Source of the DNA: Acanthosoma haemorrhoidale
Lineage: Eukaryota; Arthropoda; Insecta; Hemiptera; Acanthosomatidae
Length of the DNA: 64,000 nt
Direction of reading: 5' to 3'
NCBI GenBank assembly: GCA_930367205.1
Contig: OV884011.1
Coordinates: 91,993,474 to 92,057,473, forward strand
The translations under genes were made by a program, and so were the position numbers. Position 1 is the stretch's first letter. The number at the start of each line of letters is the position of its first letter. Of the stretch, positions 46,598 to 58,281 are shown piece after piece. The notes under the pieces were generated by a model, which saw nothing but the letters and a program-made list of their open reading frames with translations, searched no databases and was not told the DNA's origin.

Positions 46598-47212
46598 TAT
46601 ATATATTGTAACATTCATGATATTTGAGAATATCATGACCAGGAACCCTCACATCTGGTAAGCATTTTCCCTTATGATCCTAGGAGTGGGGATGAGATAA
46701 AACAGGCAGTCCTAGAACAACCGTCGAGGCAAGCGGACTTAGCAAGCTCCCGAATTGGCGGTCACCAACAGGAAGAGAGGAGAAGAACCAACAGCAGAAA
46801 GTAACGTTGATTGGATTACAGGAAGATCATCGATTGGGTGATATTAATATTGTTTTTGTTATGGATCCATTAAAAGAAATTGAGCTCAAATTTCATGTTT
46901 TTTGTAATTAGTAGTAACTATCCTAATTTAAAAGGAATTAAATATTTTTTTATACTTTTCGTCAGCACTCTATATAATTATAATTATTTGTTATAGCCAT
47001 CTTATTTGAATATATTTCACAATTCCTAGTTTCTCAATTTATTAATAACCACAACATTAGCCTTGAGATCGGGCGATTCAATCGGGATAAATTCCTATGT
47101 CAAAGACATAAAACAATTTGCATTAAAGATCTCATGACGGACCTGCCAAATTAGTTAAGTTAAATTGATCAAATAAAGTAAAAAGGGAAATGGTAAAAAA
47201 TGAGGTAGGTTT

Positions 47213-47214
<2 letters not shown>

Positions 47215-47243
<29 letters not shown>
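47215..47243. repeat. TA microsatellite
   Basis: (TA)n of about 14 units, unoccupied by any element. Confidence 0.9.
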
Positions 47244-50200
47244 CGGAAAAGGTATAGCTATACATCGGTAGTTAATAAGTGTCTACCTCAAAGCTACGAC
47301 GGTGTCGAAATGGAAGGTTTTTACGTAAAGGAAAAGCATGGCAGATGTTGGGATGGGAGTTTAAAATGTTTGTAGCAAAAAAAGTTTACCAAAATATTAA
47401 ATCATAATCCTCACAGCTTAAAGTATATGTGATTCGGAATAGATAGTTATATTCTTTAAAGAATTTAATTTAGTGATTACGGTGTGTTAAGCCAGCATTA
47501 CGAAAAATTACATTAAGCACTAGATACTGACCTAGAATTATTTCTATCCAAGAGCATTTTAATTAGGAATGTACCATTCCTGCCCAACAGAGGAACTCAT
47601 ATAAACCAAAAATACTAAATTGTTGAGAGGAAGCCAAACATTAAGTATTCTGAAACTTTCGTAAAAGCTGGATGGTCCCACGGAACGATTTAACATACAG
47701 GTGATTGGGTTATTTTGATATATGAATTTATTAATACCCTGTCAAAAACTCAAGTCACACTACTAATCTCATATTAGAACCGGAAGCAAGTTTTACGTAT
47801 TCATAAATGATTTATGGTATTCATAATTTATACTTGTCAGCTGTTATTGAATGATTATATTACGAAGACATTTTTAAATTCTTATAGTTAGTTCTTATAA
47901 ACATAAAACAATTAATAAACATATAATAAAATTTAAAATAACATTTACAAAGATAAACTAAACACAAATGAGTAGGAAATGTAGAGTTTGGCGATAGGAT
48001 ATACAGTGATTAGTATTGTCGATCGGTTGGTTATGTGCCCTGTAATCAAGCATATTTGCAAGGCCTAATCCCAGCCGTCCATGATTAGAGTGAATATTTT
48101 TGGAGTCCGGTCAACCGCAAACCACCCCTTCGACAAGCGTCCAATCAGCAAGCCCTGTTATAATTCATCGGCCGGTAACAATTTGTCATTGCCCCTAACC
48201 ACAGTATAGATTGGATTAATTCAACAAATAATACATGATTTTCTTTTTTCTTTGGTATCGGATCTGGTAATAGAAGATCGCTTAACATTTATAAGGGCAG
48301 CAGTGATGAATGAGGCAACCAATGAAATTCCAATAACACAAGAAATGTATACATACATTGGTCCTGATTAATAGAATATTCAAGTCTATTGGGTTGTGTT
48401 TCACAATTAAGGTTGGATTTTGCAACGTCTGGGATAAACCTGTGGTAACTATATAAATGAATATTTTTACTAAAGCCCCAAACAATATTTAACACGAGGA
48501 CCCAAAACATTTAATTTTACACCAACCTAATACAATATTTACACTTCAGGAACACAAAACCAAAATTATCAGTAATCAATAAATTTATATATTTTATTTG
48601 ATTGCTTCAAATTATGACTCCTTCAAAATAACATTCTAGACTGATTTTAATTCAGTAATTAATTACTTAAACTTGTTGATGTTTACGCGGTATTTTCTTT
48701 TCATCACGGGATAAAATGACACCCACATCCACCCCTAGATTATATATACGTGTTACTGAATAGAAGAGTTTTAAAGACAAACCAAAATATCGTATTAATA
48801 AAACATAGTTGTGGGAGACGTTACTAATTAAAAAAATTTTTTGATTTATTTTTCGCTTTCTCCTGGTGTATCTGATTGGAAGTAGCCAAAAAAGGCCGCA
48901 ATTTAATCGACGAAACCGTTTTTACTTTGAATACACAATTTGTGGCCGAACTGTTATTATTGAAGCACTAACACATAATCGGCTCTTATCTTGATTATAT
49001 ATGATGATTAAATGTTGAATTATCCATTAAAAAACATCCCTTAGGAATTTATTAATCCCGTAATTTAAGGTTTACGACTGGAACCCCCAACATTTCCCTT
49101 TGTTACGTTGAACAACACTGAATATTCACTTGCCAGCAGTTGATTTAAGTCCTTGCGATATTATTTAATCAACATCCACTACTACCCAGGGACATGAAAT
49201 AGTGATATTACAAAGAAATAGAGGCAGAATCAACGACAGAGTTTTGGTATGGCTCAAGGGAATTGGAGCGGTTTGCACATGAGTCGGCCACAAGGGAAAA
49301 GCACTTGTCGACAATAAAGCGTAAAGTTTGTGGCAGTGGAGGGGAGAGAGCAGAGACGTTCTTGACTCCCCCCTCTCCCCTGATAGAGACGGTAACTGTT
49401 GTGTTAGCTTAGTTGTAGCCTTGTCGTCCTTAATTAGCGCTAACTTTGCAGACCCCCACATTCTGCACGGCCAGAATGTTCCATTCTACTCTGGCATTTG
49501 ACGTTACAATTTTGTAGAAATTCTAACGTTTCAATCTTGTTGCTATCGAGTCACAGAATAATGAAGACGCGAATCGTACCAATCGATGCCAGTTGAATCA
49601 CAGTTTCAATACAATGCCCTAAAAGTATTGGATATTATCATTTTTAACATAAACCCATTGGAATTGTGTTTGAAGCTTATTTAAATTTATTGGAGAATTG
49701 AATAAGTAACGAGGGAAGCGAATAACATGTTCAATGGTTAAAATTGAGGATGACGCATTGAACTACGCTGTGAAAAAAGACTGGAACGAGTATGTGGTGA
49801 TAGGCTTGAAGGTAAAATGAATAATAACTGGCCAACAAATTAGACAACTGTATTAGATTTGCACAGATAAGTAGATCAGACATAGCCAATGTTAACTAAT
49901 GGTTCTATTCATTAAGGAAATCAAGAAAAGAAGAAGTGGTGATTTTTACTTTTACAAATGTTGTAACTGGTTCAGCCAAGTAGATTTAAGGAATGTAAGC
50001 GCAAAGTACTTGAGTCAAGTAATTAAACAAGTATTAAAATATTTCATGGATGCTTGCCTAGACGTTTGACAGATACTGCTGTGATATTATGTATGAGATA
50101 GTTTTCTTATGTTATTTTTGTTGAAGTGTTACATTCATACTGTCCTGTTCTAATTTTTTTTTTTTTTTTGGTAAGGCATTTCATGACAAATAACCTATCG

Positions 50201-50635
50201 GGGTGGAGGCCAATAAATCACGTAGAACGTAGAAACTCATTAATGTCCTCGAAGGATACAACATGCACCCATTCCATCATACGAAGTATAATAAAAACTA
50301 AACATAATCAACATATTAAATCGTATGATTGCAGAGAAGAAAATATTTATGTATGAATAAAGTTGGGGTTTCATTAATGAAGAGAAAGGTATATGCAATG
50401 TTATAGAACTGAGAGTAACAAGTAACTGGGTTTGAAGATCATCCTGGATTTCTGGAACTTAACTCCATCTCTAATCCTCCGGACCTTGCTGGGTTTACAG
50501 AGGATTTCGGTATAATAATTTTGTATTATAATTACATTTGATGTCTGTATGTGTTTCGGAATTTAAAGCATAAAGGGTTATAGTAAGGATTCCCAGAATA
50601 AATTACCTTAGGCTAAACGTTTGGTCGTCTACTCG

Positions 50636-50704
50636 CGCAAGGTAGCTCAGTTGCTATAGCCGTCAAACAGGACATTATAGAAGACGAGTCCCGATCCTGA
50701 CAAA
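50636..50704 (+). repeat. tRNA-like A and B box segment, possible SINE head
   Basis: GGTAGCTCAGTTGC closely fits the tRNA A-box consensus, and GAGTCCCGATCC, about 44 bp later, is a degenerate B box. The acceptor stem does not pair, so it is not a functional tRNA. A tRNA-derived SINE or pseudogene is likelier. Confidence 0.4.
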
Positions 50705-52997
50705 TATACTTCTATGGCTACTAATTAATAATAATTTGGGATCCTAACAACAACAAAATTTGATTATATTCGTTTATTTATCTTTTTATGTATTTCTAAT
50801 ATAGACTTGTTTCGTTTTTGTACTAGTTGAAAATAAACAAAATCTGCCAAAAGCGTTTGTATTTTCAATTTGCAACTTTGTAGGCAGACAATGTCGATGA
50901 TCAAATTTCTTATCTAAATATTATAAATGTTTATATACCTATAACATGCTTGCCATACCAGCTCTAAAGGCAACATGTTAGGCATTTTGGTTGGATATTT
51001 TAAGATATGAGGTATGCATCAGGCTTGTGTGATTAATTTAAATTCGGACAACCATTGCCTTTCTGACCGCTGAAATGATGAAACACAACAAATTATTTTA
51101 CGAAATTTATTCATATAAAAGGTTTTGTATGAGATATGCACTGGAGTTTTTTTTGTTTTTTTTTAATGAAACTACTGATTCTCAAACCCATTTATGTGAA
51201 ATCCGCGTGCTTATATAATTTCTAGTTTTTTAATTGTAACTTCTATATCATTAGGGATAGGGGAATAGCCAAGGGATCCCAACATGAAAAGAGCATTGAT
51301 GAATGAGCTGCAGCCTCAACTTCGTCAAACCAATTTAAGAATAAAGCTTTTAGTATGAATCTATATGTTAAATCTGTTTCTCAGACAAACTAGGTGAGTA
51401 ATCGTTGATCGTCCAACTTGTCCCATCAAAGAAATTACATTAACTAGATAGATCCTGGTATGATTCCTAAAAAACATGTCTCGCTTTACAAATTAGGAGT
51501 CATATACACTCTGTTTCCTCCCTTCTAACATTACAGTTCTAAAACATCTGAATAAGTTTCGACAACGTGCTGCATTACTGTTTCCCGATTCTGTCCAAAA
51601 TTATCCCCGCCCTCTTATGGTTACTGCATGCTATCATCCCGTCCACAGATACTCAATTAAGAGCAGAGATACGGATCCCCCGACCAGCCAGATACAGTTC
51701 TTCCACAGTCATTCTGGATAACTAATACGCCAGACTAATATCTGGAGAGGCGGCCGAGGGTGGCGAGTATGGAAGATAAAAACGGGGGTGGTTTACCACT
51801 AAATCACGACTATAGCAGCCTGAGAGACTTATAAATCGTGAGGGGGAGGGGGGGCATTAGCCAGCTACCGTATACATCATCCAACGTACGCTTTCTTTGG
51901 TCCTTTTAATACTGGATTAAATAGAGCCCGGGGACTTTCTAGCAAGACTGACTCTATTTGCTCAACCTTACTCTGCTTTGGTCACCAACTCCTTTTCAGA
52001 GTGGTTTGCTCAAATTGCGAGTAAATAGTTCCAATTCAGGAAATAGACGAGTTTTAAGAGGTTATTATACAAAGCAAAAAACAATAGCAAATATAGCAAA
52101 CCAATACGGTATTGACAAGTGCACTTGAAACGCTCGACATCGATCCATAACACTACCCTTAGGGTGTGTTTGGCACTAATAAAACATCGCCCATTACACA
52201 TTATCGTTGCCGCTAAAACTCCTTTGCATCCGCTTCACCTACACCTCTATCGATTTAAAATGGTGACAATAAGTTACTATACCACATAATTTCACAAACC
52301 TAGTAGTCATCAAACATTATAGGTAAGGGAACAGAAGTGAAATTTTCTAAAATATTATTAAGAATTTGGGTATAATTCTAGACGACGTATAATTCAGTCC
52401 GAGCTTTGGAAGGGGCAAGTGGACATTATTGATTTTTAATTTAGCGCTTTATGATAAAAAAACATGCAATCAAGAACCAAAAAAATAAAATACCATAAAG
52501 CGGTCTTGGTATCGCTAAGAAAGTAGTGGATATAGTGATCTTAATGTATGCTTTGATTCCAAAAAATTAGTGCCTCGCGAACAGATGCAAAATAAATTAA
52601 GCTCTGTGATCAAGAAATACCTTCAATAATCATTCCACTATGCCGAAATAATGTTTCCAAACTTATTGCATTACTCATATGATTGTCCTCTGTTGATTTT
52701 GATTAATGATTTATCACCTATAGTTGGAATCACGTCAAACATTATTGAGAAATAAAACGTCTTGCCATAAAATATTTTGTAATGTGCTTTCACCTGCCAA
52801 TCATTATCAGTGCTACATATAACAGTAATGTGATAAATATTACAATGGAATAAATACAGTTCACAATAGAACATAAAGTACAGACATTAATAGGAGCTGA
52901 TGAAGGATTGTTAATTAGTAAAACATTAAATTTTTAAATCGTCAAAGTTAACTTTGTATAGTAAATCATATAATTTCATTATTATTATTAATTCTTG

Positions 52998-53361
52998 CCT
53001 GCTATAAATGCGTGACAGTGGGAGTTCTGGCAATGCCAAGGTTCTCCAATCATGTCCTGAGCGTATGTGGCTCTCGCGCTCTTAGTCAGCCTGCACTGGC
53101 TCGTATCCGGTGACGCGGCTGACGGAGGAGCGTGAGGGACTTCCCAAGAATCCGCTTGCTCCTTCGTATGCGAGGGAGGTGACAACCATGTGGACTTGGG
53201 GGATATATTATTATAATATTATTTGGGGGGATCTCTGAGCTGTCTGTGAATATTGTATGAATGAGCGAGTGAATAATGAATTAAAATATGGTATGAATGA
53301 GCGCATTTATCTCAATTACTTATTGCCTGATAAGGCAGATTGTAATTTTAGCCCAATAAAG
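52998..53361 (+). mobile_element. LINE copy F: 3' UTR fragment
   Basis: It starts at CCTGCTATAAATGCGTGAC, just at the ORF2 stop region, and runs through the whole 3' UTR to the stem-loop (53324-53337, here with a shorter GATA loop) and CAATAAAG. Repeated ATTATTATTATTA-like sequence on both flanks may be the target duplication. Around 53202-53230 an AT-rich palindromic insert splits the UTR between two copies of TTGGGGG. Confidence 0.85.
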
Positions 53362-55451
53362 AAATTTGTTTCATAGTAAAAAAATATTATTATTATTACT
53401 AGGTATATATTTTATACTTTTTTATTTAAAAAAAGCTATATAAATTACATTAATAAGCTATTTAAAGTTTAAATATTTAATTTACTATATTTTTTACTAA
53501 TTAAAAATCTATTACTAGAACATATTAAATTCTATACTCTATATTAATTATTTTCACACCATGTTTAATTATGTTACTTTGTTGTTAATCGCAGAGGATG
53601 AATGTTGGAGAATCGAAAGCGCTTTTCAAAACAGAATATTTTTTTGAAGAGACAGGCAGTTTCATTTTTGAATTTAAAACTCTAAAAACATAAGTATATA
53701 TAATTGTAATAAAACCTTTAGCCCTCTAAACCTAACTCTCAAAGTATACTACCCTAACCAACGCCGAAGCCGAAGTTGGAAAATCCTGTTAATACTTTTT
53801 GCAAAAACAAACAGCCTCTCCAAAGTTGTTTTTTTTGCATGCAATGAGGCTTAACGCTTTAATAAAAGTTTCCTAATTTCAACAAATTCTGCCAGGAATA
53901 TTCTGGAACTGAGGAGAAAAGGGTATGAATCTATTTGATTTTTATTCATCTGTATAGTACTTATCATGGAAGCGGGTATTAAACAAAAAATCTATTATAT
54001 ACTTTTACAGAATATTCCAATAGCAATATTTATGCATAACTGAAACACTACTTCATTGACCAACCTAAATCCACTCTGACAAATTTCAATATTTAGGAAG
54101 TTAAAATATTTTGTTTGTCTTTTGTATCTTCATGGAGGTGCAAAATAACAGGCAATCATATTTTGCGCCACACTCCTTGTAGAGCTGTTATTTAAGAATA
54201 TGTCAATAAGTCTGACCAAGACTATTACATATTACAGCTACGAAGAATATTACAGCTACGGAGAATATCAGAACAGTCGGAATAACGGTGTCCCTTCTAA
54301 AACAATTTCATTTCCCCAACATTTACTTTTTTAACGAATAGTTCTGGCATATTAAATATTCGTTCTCAAGGGATGTGAAAATAATGTCGTTATGATGATT
54401 TTATTTATTTAATGTCATATATTTGTTTTCAACAGCATGTTAGCAATTCAAACACTGCTTTGAAATTTAAGGCTTGAATCCTAGGACAAGATATTTTTCA
54501 GTTTTATATGCTGCTGATAGTAAATTATTTTGAATAATATAATGTACATTTAATTTTACAATTCTCATGGCCCAGGACGTTTCAAAATCGATTCTCATGT
54601 AGGCCAAAATGGCACCTTTAGGCTGATTGTGTACTAAATATTGCTTTTCTCAGCAGAATCGTTGATTAAAGTTTCCGAAAATATTTCGAAATTTCCGTGA
54701 ACAATTGTGGAGAGGCAACATTATTGTACCCTATGATAAAAATGATCCTGAGGTTAAGTCAGCACCTCCCTGAATGAAAAAGTGCATTCTTGGAACTTTA
54801 ACCTAAAACCTTTTTTTTTAAAGAAACATTACTACACTAAACCCTTTCAGCTAAATCTTACAATATCGTTGAGAAAATCGTTTAAAAAATCTATGATCGT
54901 AAAAAATTCAATATAATACACAATTTCTTAATTTGTCGAACCGACTTTTATGTAATGTTGTGTTTGTTGGAAGTGGCAACTTTAATTGGTTCAAAATAAC
55001 ATCCCCCACCCTCACAAATGTTTTTTTAATTGGACGAGCGCTTTTGACAAGTCTACGCTGTCATCCTCAGGCGCATCAATCACTTGCCCAGCCTCGGCAC
55101 AATAGAATTAAATTTTGTACTAAATCTTCTCCCTAAATTCCCCAATAGCCCTGATGATTTCTCAAATTTAGATGGGTGTGCACTGTTTAACAGTTCTTCA
55201 AAAAACTAGCTACGAATAAGTTCGAATATTATAGAAAAGTTTATTCTTATTCCTGATGAAACAACTAAATGGTACAGATAATTAAAATTAAAGTTTAATG
55301 TGTAAAACATTGCAAAATAATAAAAACAAAAACCTACATAACATTCAGTAAGTTAATGCGTAATTGGTTTCAAAAATAAATATAAATGAAAAAAAATCGG
55401 TATTATACAATATTATATTAAAAAGATAAGTTTTACATTTGAGAGAGAACA
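53362..55451. other. Unassigned AT-rich DNA
   Basis: No gene is recognised. It includes the hammerhead-like motif at 55041-55075 (listed). Frames are short and without domains. Confidence 0.5.
55041..55075 (-). ncRNA. Hammerhead-like core remnant 2
   Basis: On the minus strand: CTGAGGA (fits CUGANGA), then a TGACA/TGTCA hairpin with a 9-nt loop in the stem II position, then AAAGCGC where GAAA plus stem III would be expected. Only the G of GAAA is missing or merged into the stem. The following bases CTCGTCCAATTAAAAAAA resemble the A-rich tail after remnant 1. The cleavage-site strand is not identified, so this is a degenerate motif, not a proven ribozyme. Confidence 0.4.
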
Positions 55452-55718
55452 ACAATTTATTAAGATAAAATTACAATCTGCCTTTTATTAGGCAATGAGT
55501 AATTGAGATAAGTGTCATCATTCATACCATATTTACAATTCATCATTCACTCGCTCATTCATACAATATTTACAAACAGCCCAGAGTCCCCCACGCCCCT
55601 ACTTCAGCCGCGTCACCGGATAAGAGCCAGCGGAGGCTGACCAAGAGCGCGAGAGCCACAGACGCTCAGGACATGATTGGAGAAACTGGCCATTGCCAGG
55701 ACTCTGACTGTCACGCAT

Positions 55719-58254
55719 TTATAGCAGGTCACGAGACCACTGCCGTTTTAGTCTCCGAGGAGGATTATAGGGATGAGTGGTGCAGTGCAATGACTGTGCT
55801 AGGGAATTAGGGTGGTTTGATAGGTTACCATGGAATTTAATGAACTTGGAAGGGATGAGTTCAAGAATATAGGGTATATTCAGATCATTGTGAAGGGTTT
55901 TGTTGCTGATGTAATAAGGGGCATTTACCATTGTTCTTAGGACTTTTGATTTAAAGGATTGGATGCGCTTGATGTTCGACTTTTTTGCTGTCCCCCATAG
56001 CTCTATTCCGTATGTCCAGATTGGCTTAAGTATAACCTTGTAAATAAGTAGTTTGTTTTCTATTGAGAGGTGGGATGTCCTTCGAAGTAGTCTGTACAGT
56101 TGTTCAAAGCGTCTGTTTAGTTCTTGTCTTTTTAGTCTCGTGTGTGGGTTCCATGTCAGTCTCTTGTCGAGTTGGAAGCCTAAATACCGTACTGTCTCAG
56201 ACACAGAGGGAGGAATTGAATTTAAAAAGACTGGCGGACAGGACTTGCGGCAGAGGGTAAAGGTTATGTGGGAACATTTTCCTTCGTTGACTTTGATTCG
56301 CCATTGGTTGCACCAATACTCGATCTCGTCAAGGTGTTTTTGAAGGTTTTGGGATGCTATATCAGGGTCTGGATGGGTTGACAGGACTGCAGCGTCGTCT
56401 GCGAATGTTGCCAAGAAGGTATTGGTAGTAGAGGGGACATCAGCAGTGTATAGATTATAGAGGATGGGACCCAGGACGCTGCCCTGTGGAACTCCTGATT
56501 TAATGGGATAGTAGATAGAATATTCCAAACCACAGCCGACTTGGAAGAAACGGTTTGAAAGGTAGGATTGTAGGATTAGGAATAGGGTTTGCGGTAAATT
56601 TCCTTCGAGTTTATGAAAGCAAAACTGCGTGCCAGACCCTGTCAAAAGCTTGAGCTATGTCCAGAAAGGTAGCAGTGCAATACTGTTTGGTTTCAAGGGC
56701 TGAGGATATGTGATCAACAACGCGAAGGCCTTGTTGAGCTGTGGAATGTCGTTGGCAGAAACCAAACTGGTGAGTAGGGTAAAGGTTTTTGGATTCAACA
56801 ATTGGAAGTAGAATTTTAAGAGGAGTTTCTCAAATATTTCTGAGAGGATAGGGAGTAGGCTAATTGGACGGTAAGATGAGGCGTCGTTGGGTGGTTTGCC
56901 GGGTTTGGCGAATAGGGCAATAATGGAATGTTTCCAGAGGAGAGGAAAGTGCGTCGTTCGGATAATGCAATTATATATATAGGTTAAGAAGATTATGGCT
57001 TTAAGAGGAAGTTGTTGGAGGATTCGAGGAGTAAGGAGATCATATCCTGGAGATTTTCGGTAAGGTAATTTTTTCAGAAGATATTTAACCTCAGAGGGGT
57101 TAACGGCTTTTGGTGGTAGTGAAAGAGGTATAGGTGAAGTGGGAAAATCTTCGACAGTTGGACGGTGATTATTGTTTTGAGGAGTAAGATTAGGAGTGAA
57201 AGTACGGGAAAGATGCAGTTCAAATTCCTCCGCCCTCTCGCCATCCGAAGCCGCCTAGGACCCGTCATCACGACGGAGTGGGTGTGAAACAGGATTATAT
57301 TTCACACTGTTCTGGAGTGGCGTTAGGATTTGATTAGGTCTTTGAGATACTGAGGTAAAGGATTTTGATTGTGAATTTTTAGGTGACGATGGGGTGACGA
57401 TGCCTCCCAGGCCAACCTCTGGATCAGAGTAGTGAAGGAATGCACTGCATCATCTAGGTATTGGGATGTTTTCAGAGGTACTTTGAGGTCTACAGAGTCT
57501 GTAAGAATCTGACGGAAGTGGTCCCAGTCAACTGGGCCCCTAATAAATGAAGGAGGAGGCAGTTTGTGAATTGGATTTAGGGAAATGGTTAATAATAAGG
57601 GGCTATGGTCGGAGGAGAGGTCATCGAGGCGCTTGAGTGAATAGTTTAGTGTTCCTAAACTATTGCAGAAGAAAAAGTCAAGGAGATCTGGATTTCGGTT
57701 GGGGTCTGATGGCCAATAGGTAGCTGTGTCAGGAGAGATAGTGGAGCAATGTCTCCGTGTAAATGCAGACAGCAAAGCACGTCCTCGTGTATTCGTGGAT
57801 CTTGAGCCCCAGTGCTGGTGCTTTGCGTTAAAGTCCCCACCCACAAGGAAACGATGCCCGATGGAGTCTAGAAAGGAGATGAATTGGGAATCGGGAATGG
57901 ATTTATTGGGAGGGCAGTACACTGATGCTAGAGTAAGGGGAAAAGTGAGGGTGGTGATTGACACTGCAGTGGATTGAAGGAAATCATGTGCTACCAAAGA
58001 AGCTATGTGATGGGATATGGTGTTATGGACAATGACAGCGGTACCTGCATGAGCTCTTCCACCTGGGTGATCAGTTCGATAAGTCTGGTACTGTACTGTC
58101 GAACGGTAAATGGTCGTTTACTTGTAAGTCTTGTTTCAGTAATAAGAGCTACATCGATGTTTTAGTCATGGAGTAATGCTGTCAGTTCGTTAGTGTGGGT
58201 GCGAACACCATTCGCATTCCAAAGGAGAATGGATAAGGAGTCGGAAGGATCCAC
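55719..58254 (-). pseudogene. LINE copy C ORF2 (endonuclease-reverse transcriptase)
   Basis: In minus-strand order: endonuclease (open part 57997-57323 with GGDFNAKHQHWGS and SSDHSPLLL), then a damaged thumb/finger section (57320-56650) with several shifts and stops, then an open 308-codon piece (56645-55719) with GVPQGSVLGP, the catalytic FADDAAVL and the C-terminal domain ending RDLL. It begins right after the TAA at 58257-58255, again with GTG and no ATG. Divergence from copy B is modest. RNase H is absent. Confidence 0.88.
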
Positions 58255-58281
58255 TTATGGATTTTGTTTAACGGGGATAAG

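Larger units (their letters stand above)
46598..52997. other. Unassigned DNA, 6.4 kb
   Basis: No gene is recognised. A perfect 10-bp stem hairpin lies at 46615-46638 (TCATGATATT...AATATCATGA). A TA microsatellite is at 47215-47243. GC-richer, complex patches at about 48.01-48.21, 49.24-49.49 and 51.53-51.99 kb could be regulatory or old repeat DNA. A tRNA-like segment is at 50.64 kb (listed). A poly-T lies near 50155. Confidence 0.5.

Noticed and set aside
46607..46970. Possible solo LTR starting TGTAAC after the TA run, with TATAT on both sides
   Set aside because: The far end is CACTC, not CA, no second copy is seen, and TATAT is common in this DNA.
50636..50704. tRNA gene
   Set aside because: The A box is good but the acceptor and T stems do not pair; kept only as a tRNA-like segment.
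54933..55136. Plus-strand open frame near the hammerhead-like motif
   Set aside because: It spans the non-coding motif and shows no domain.
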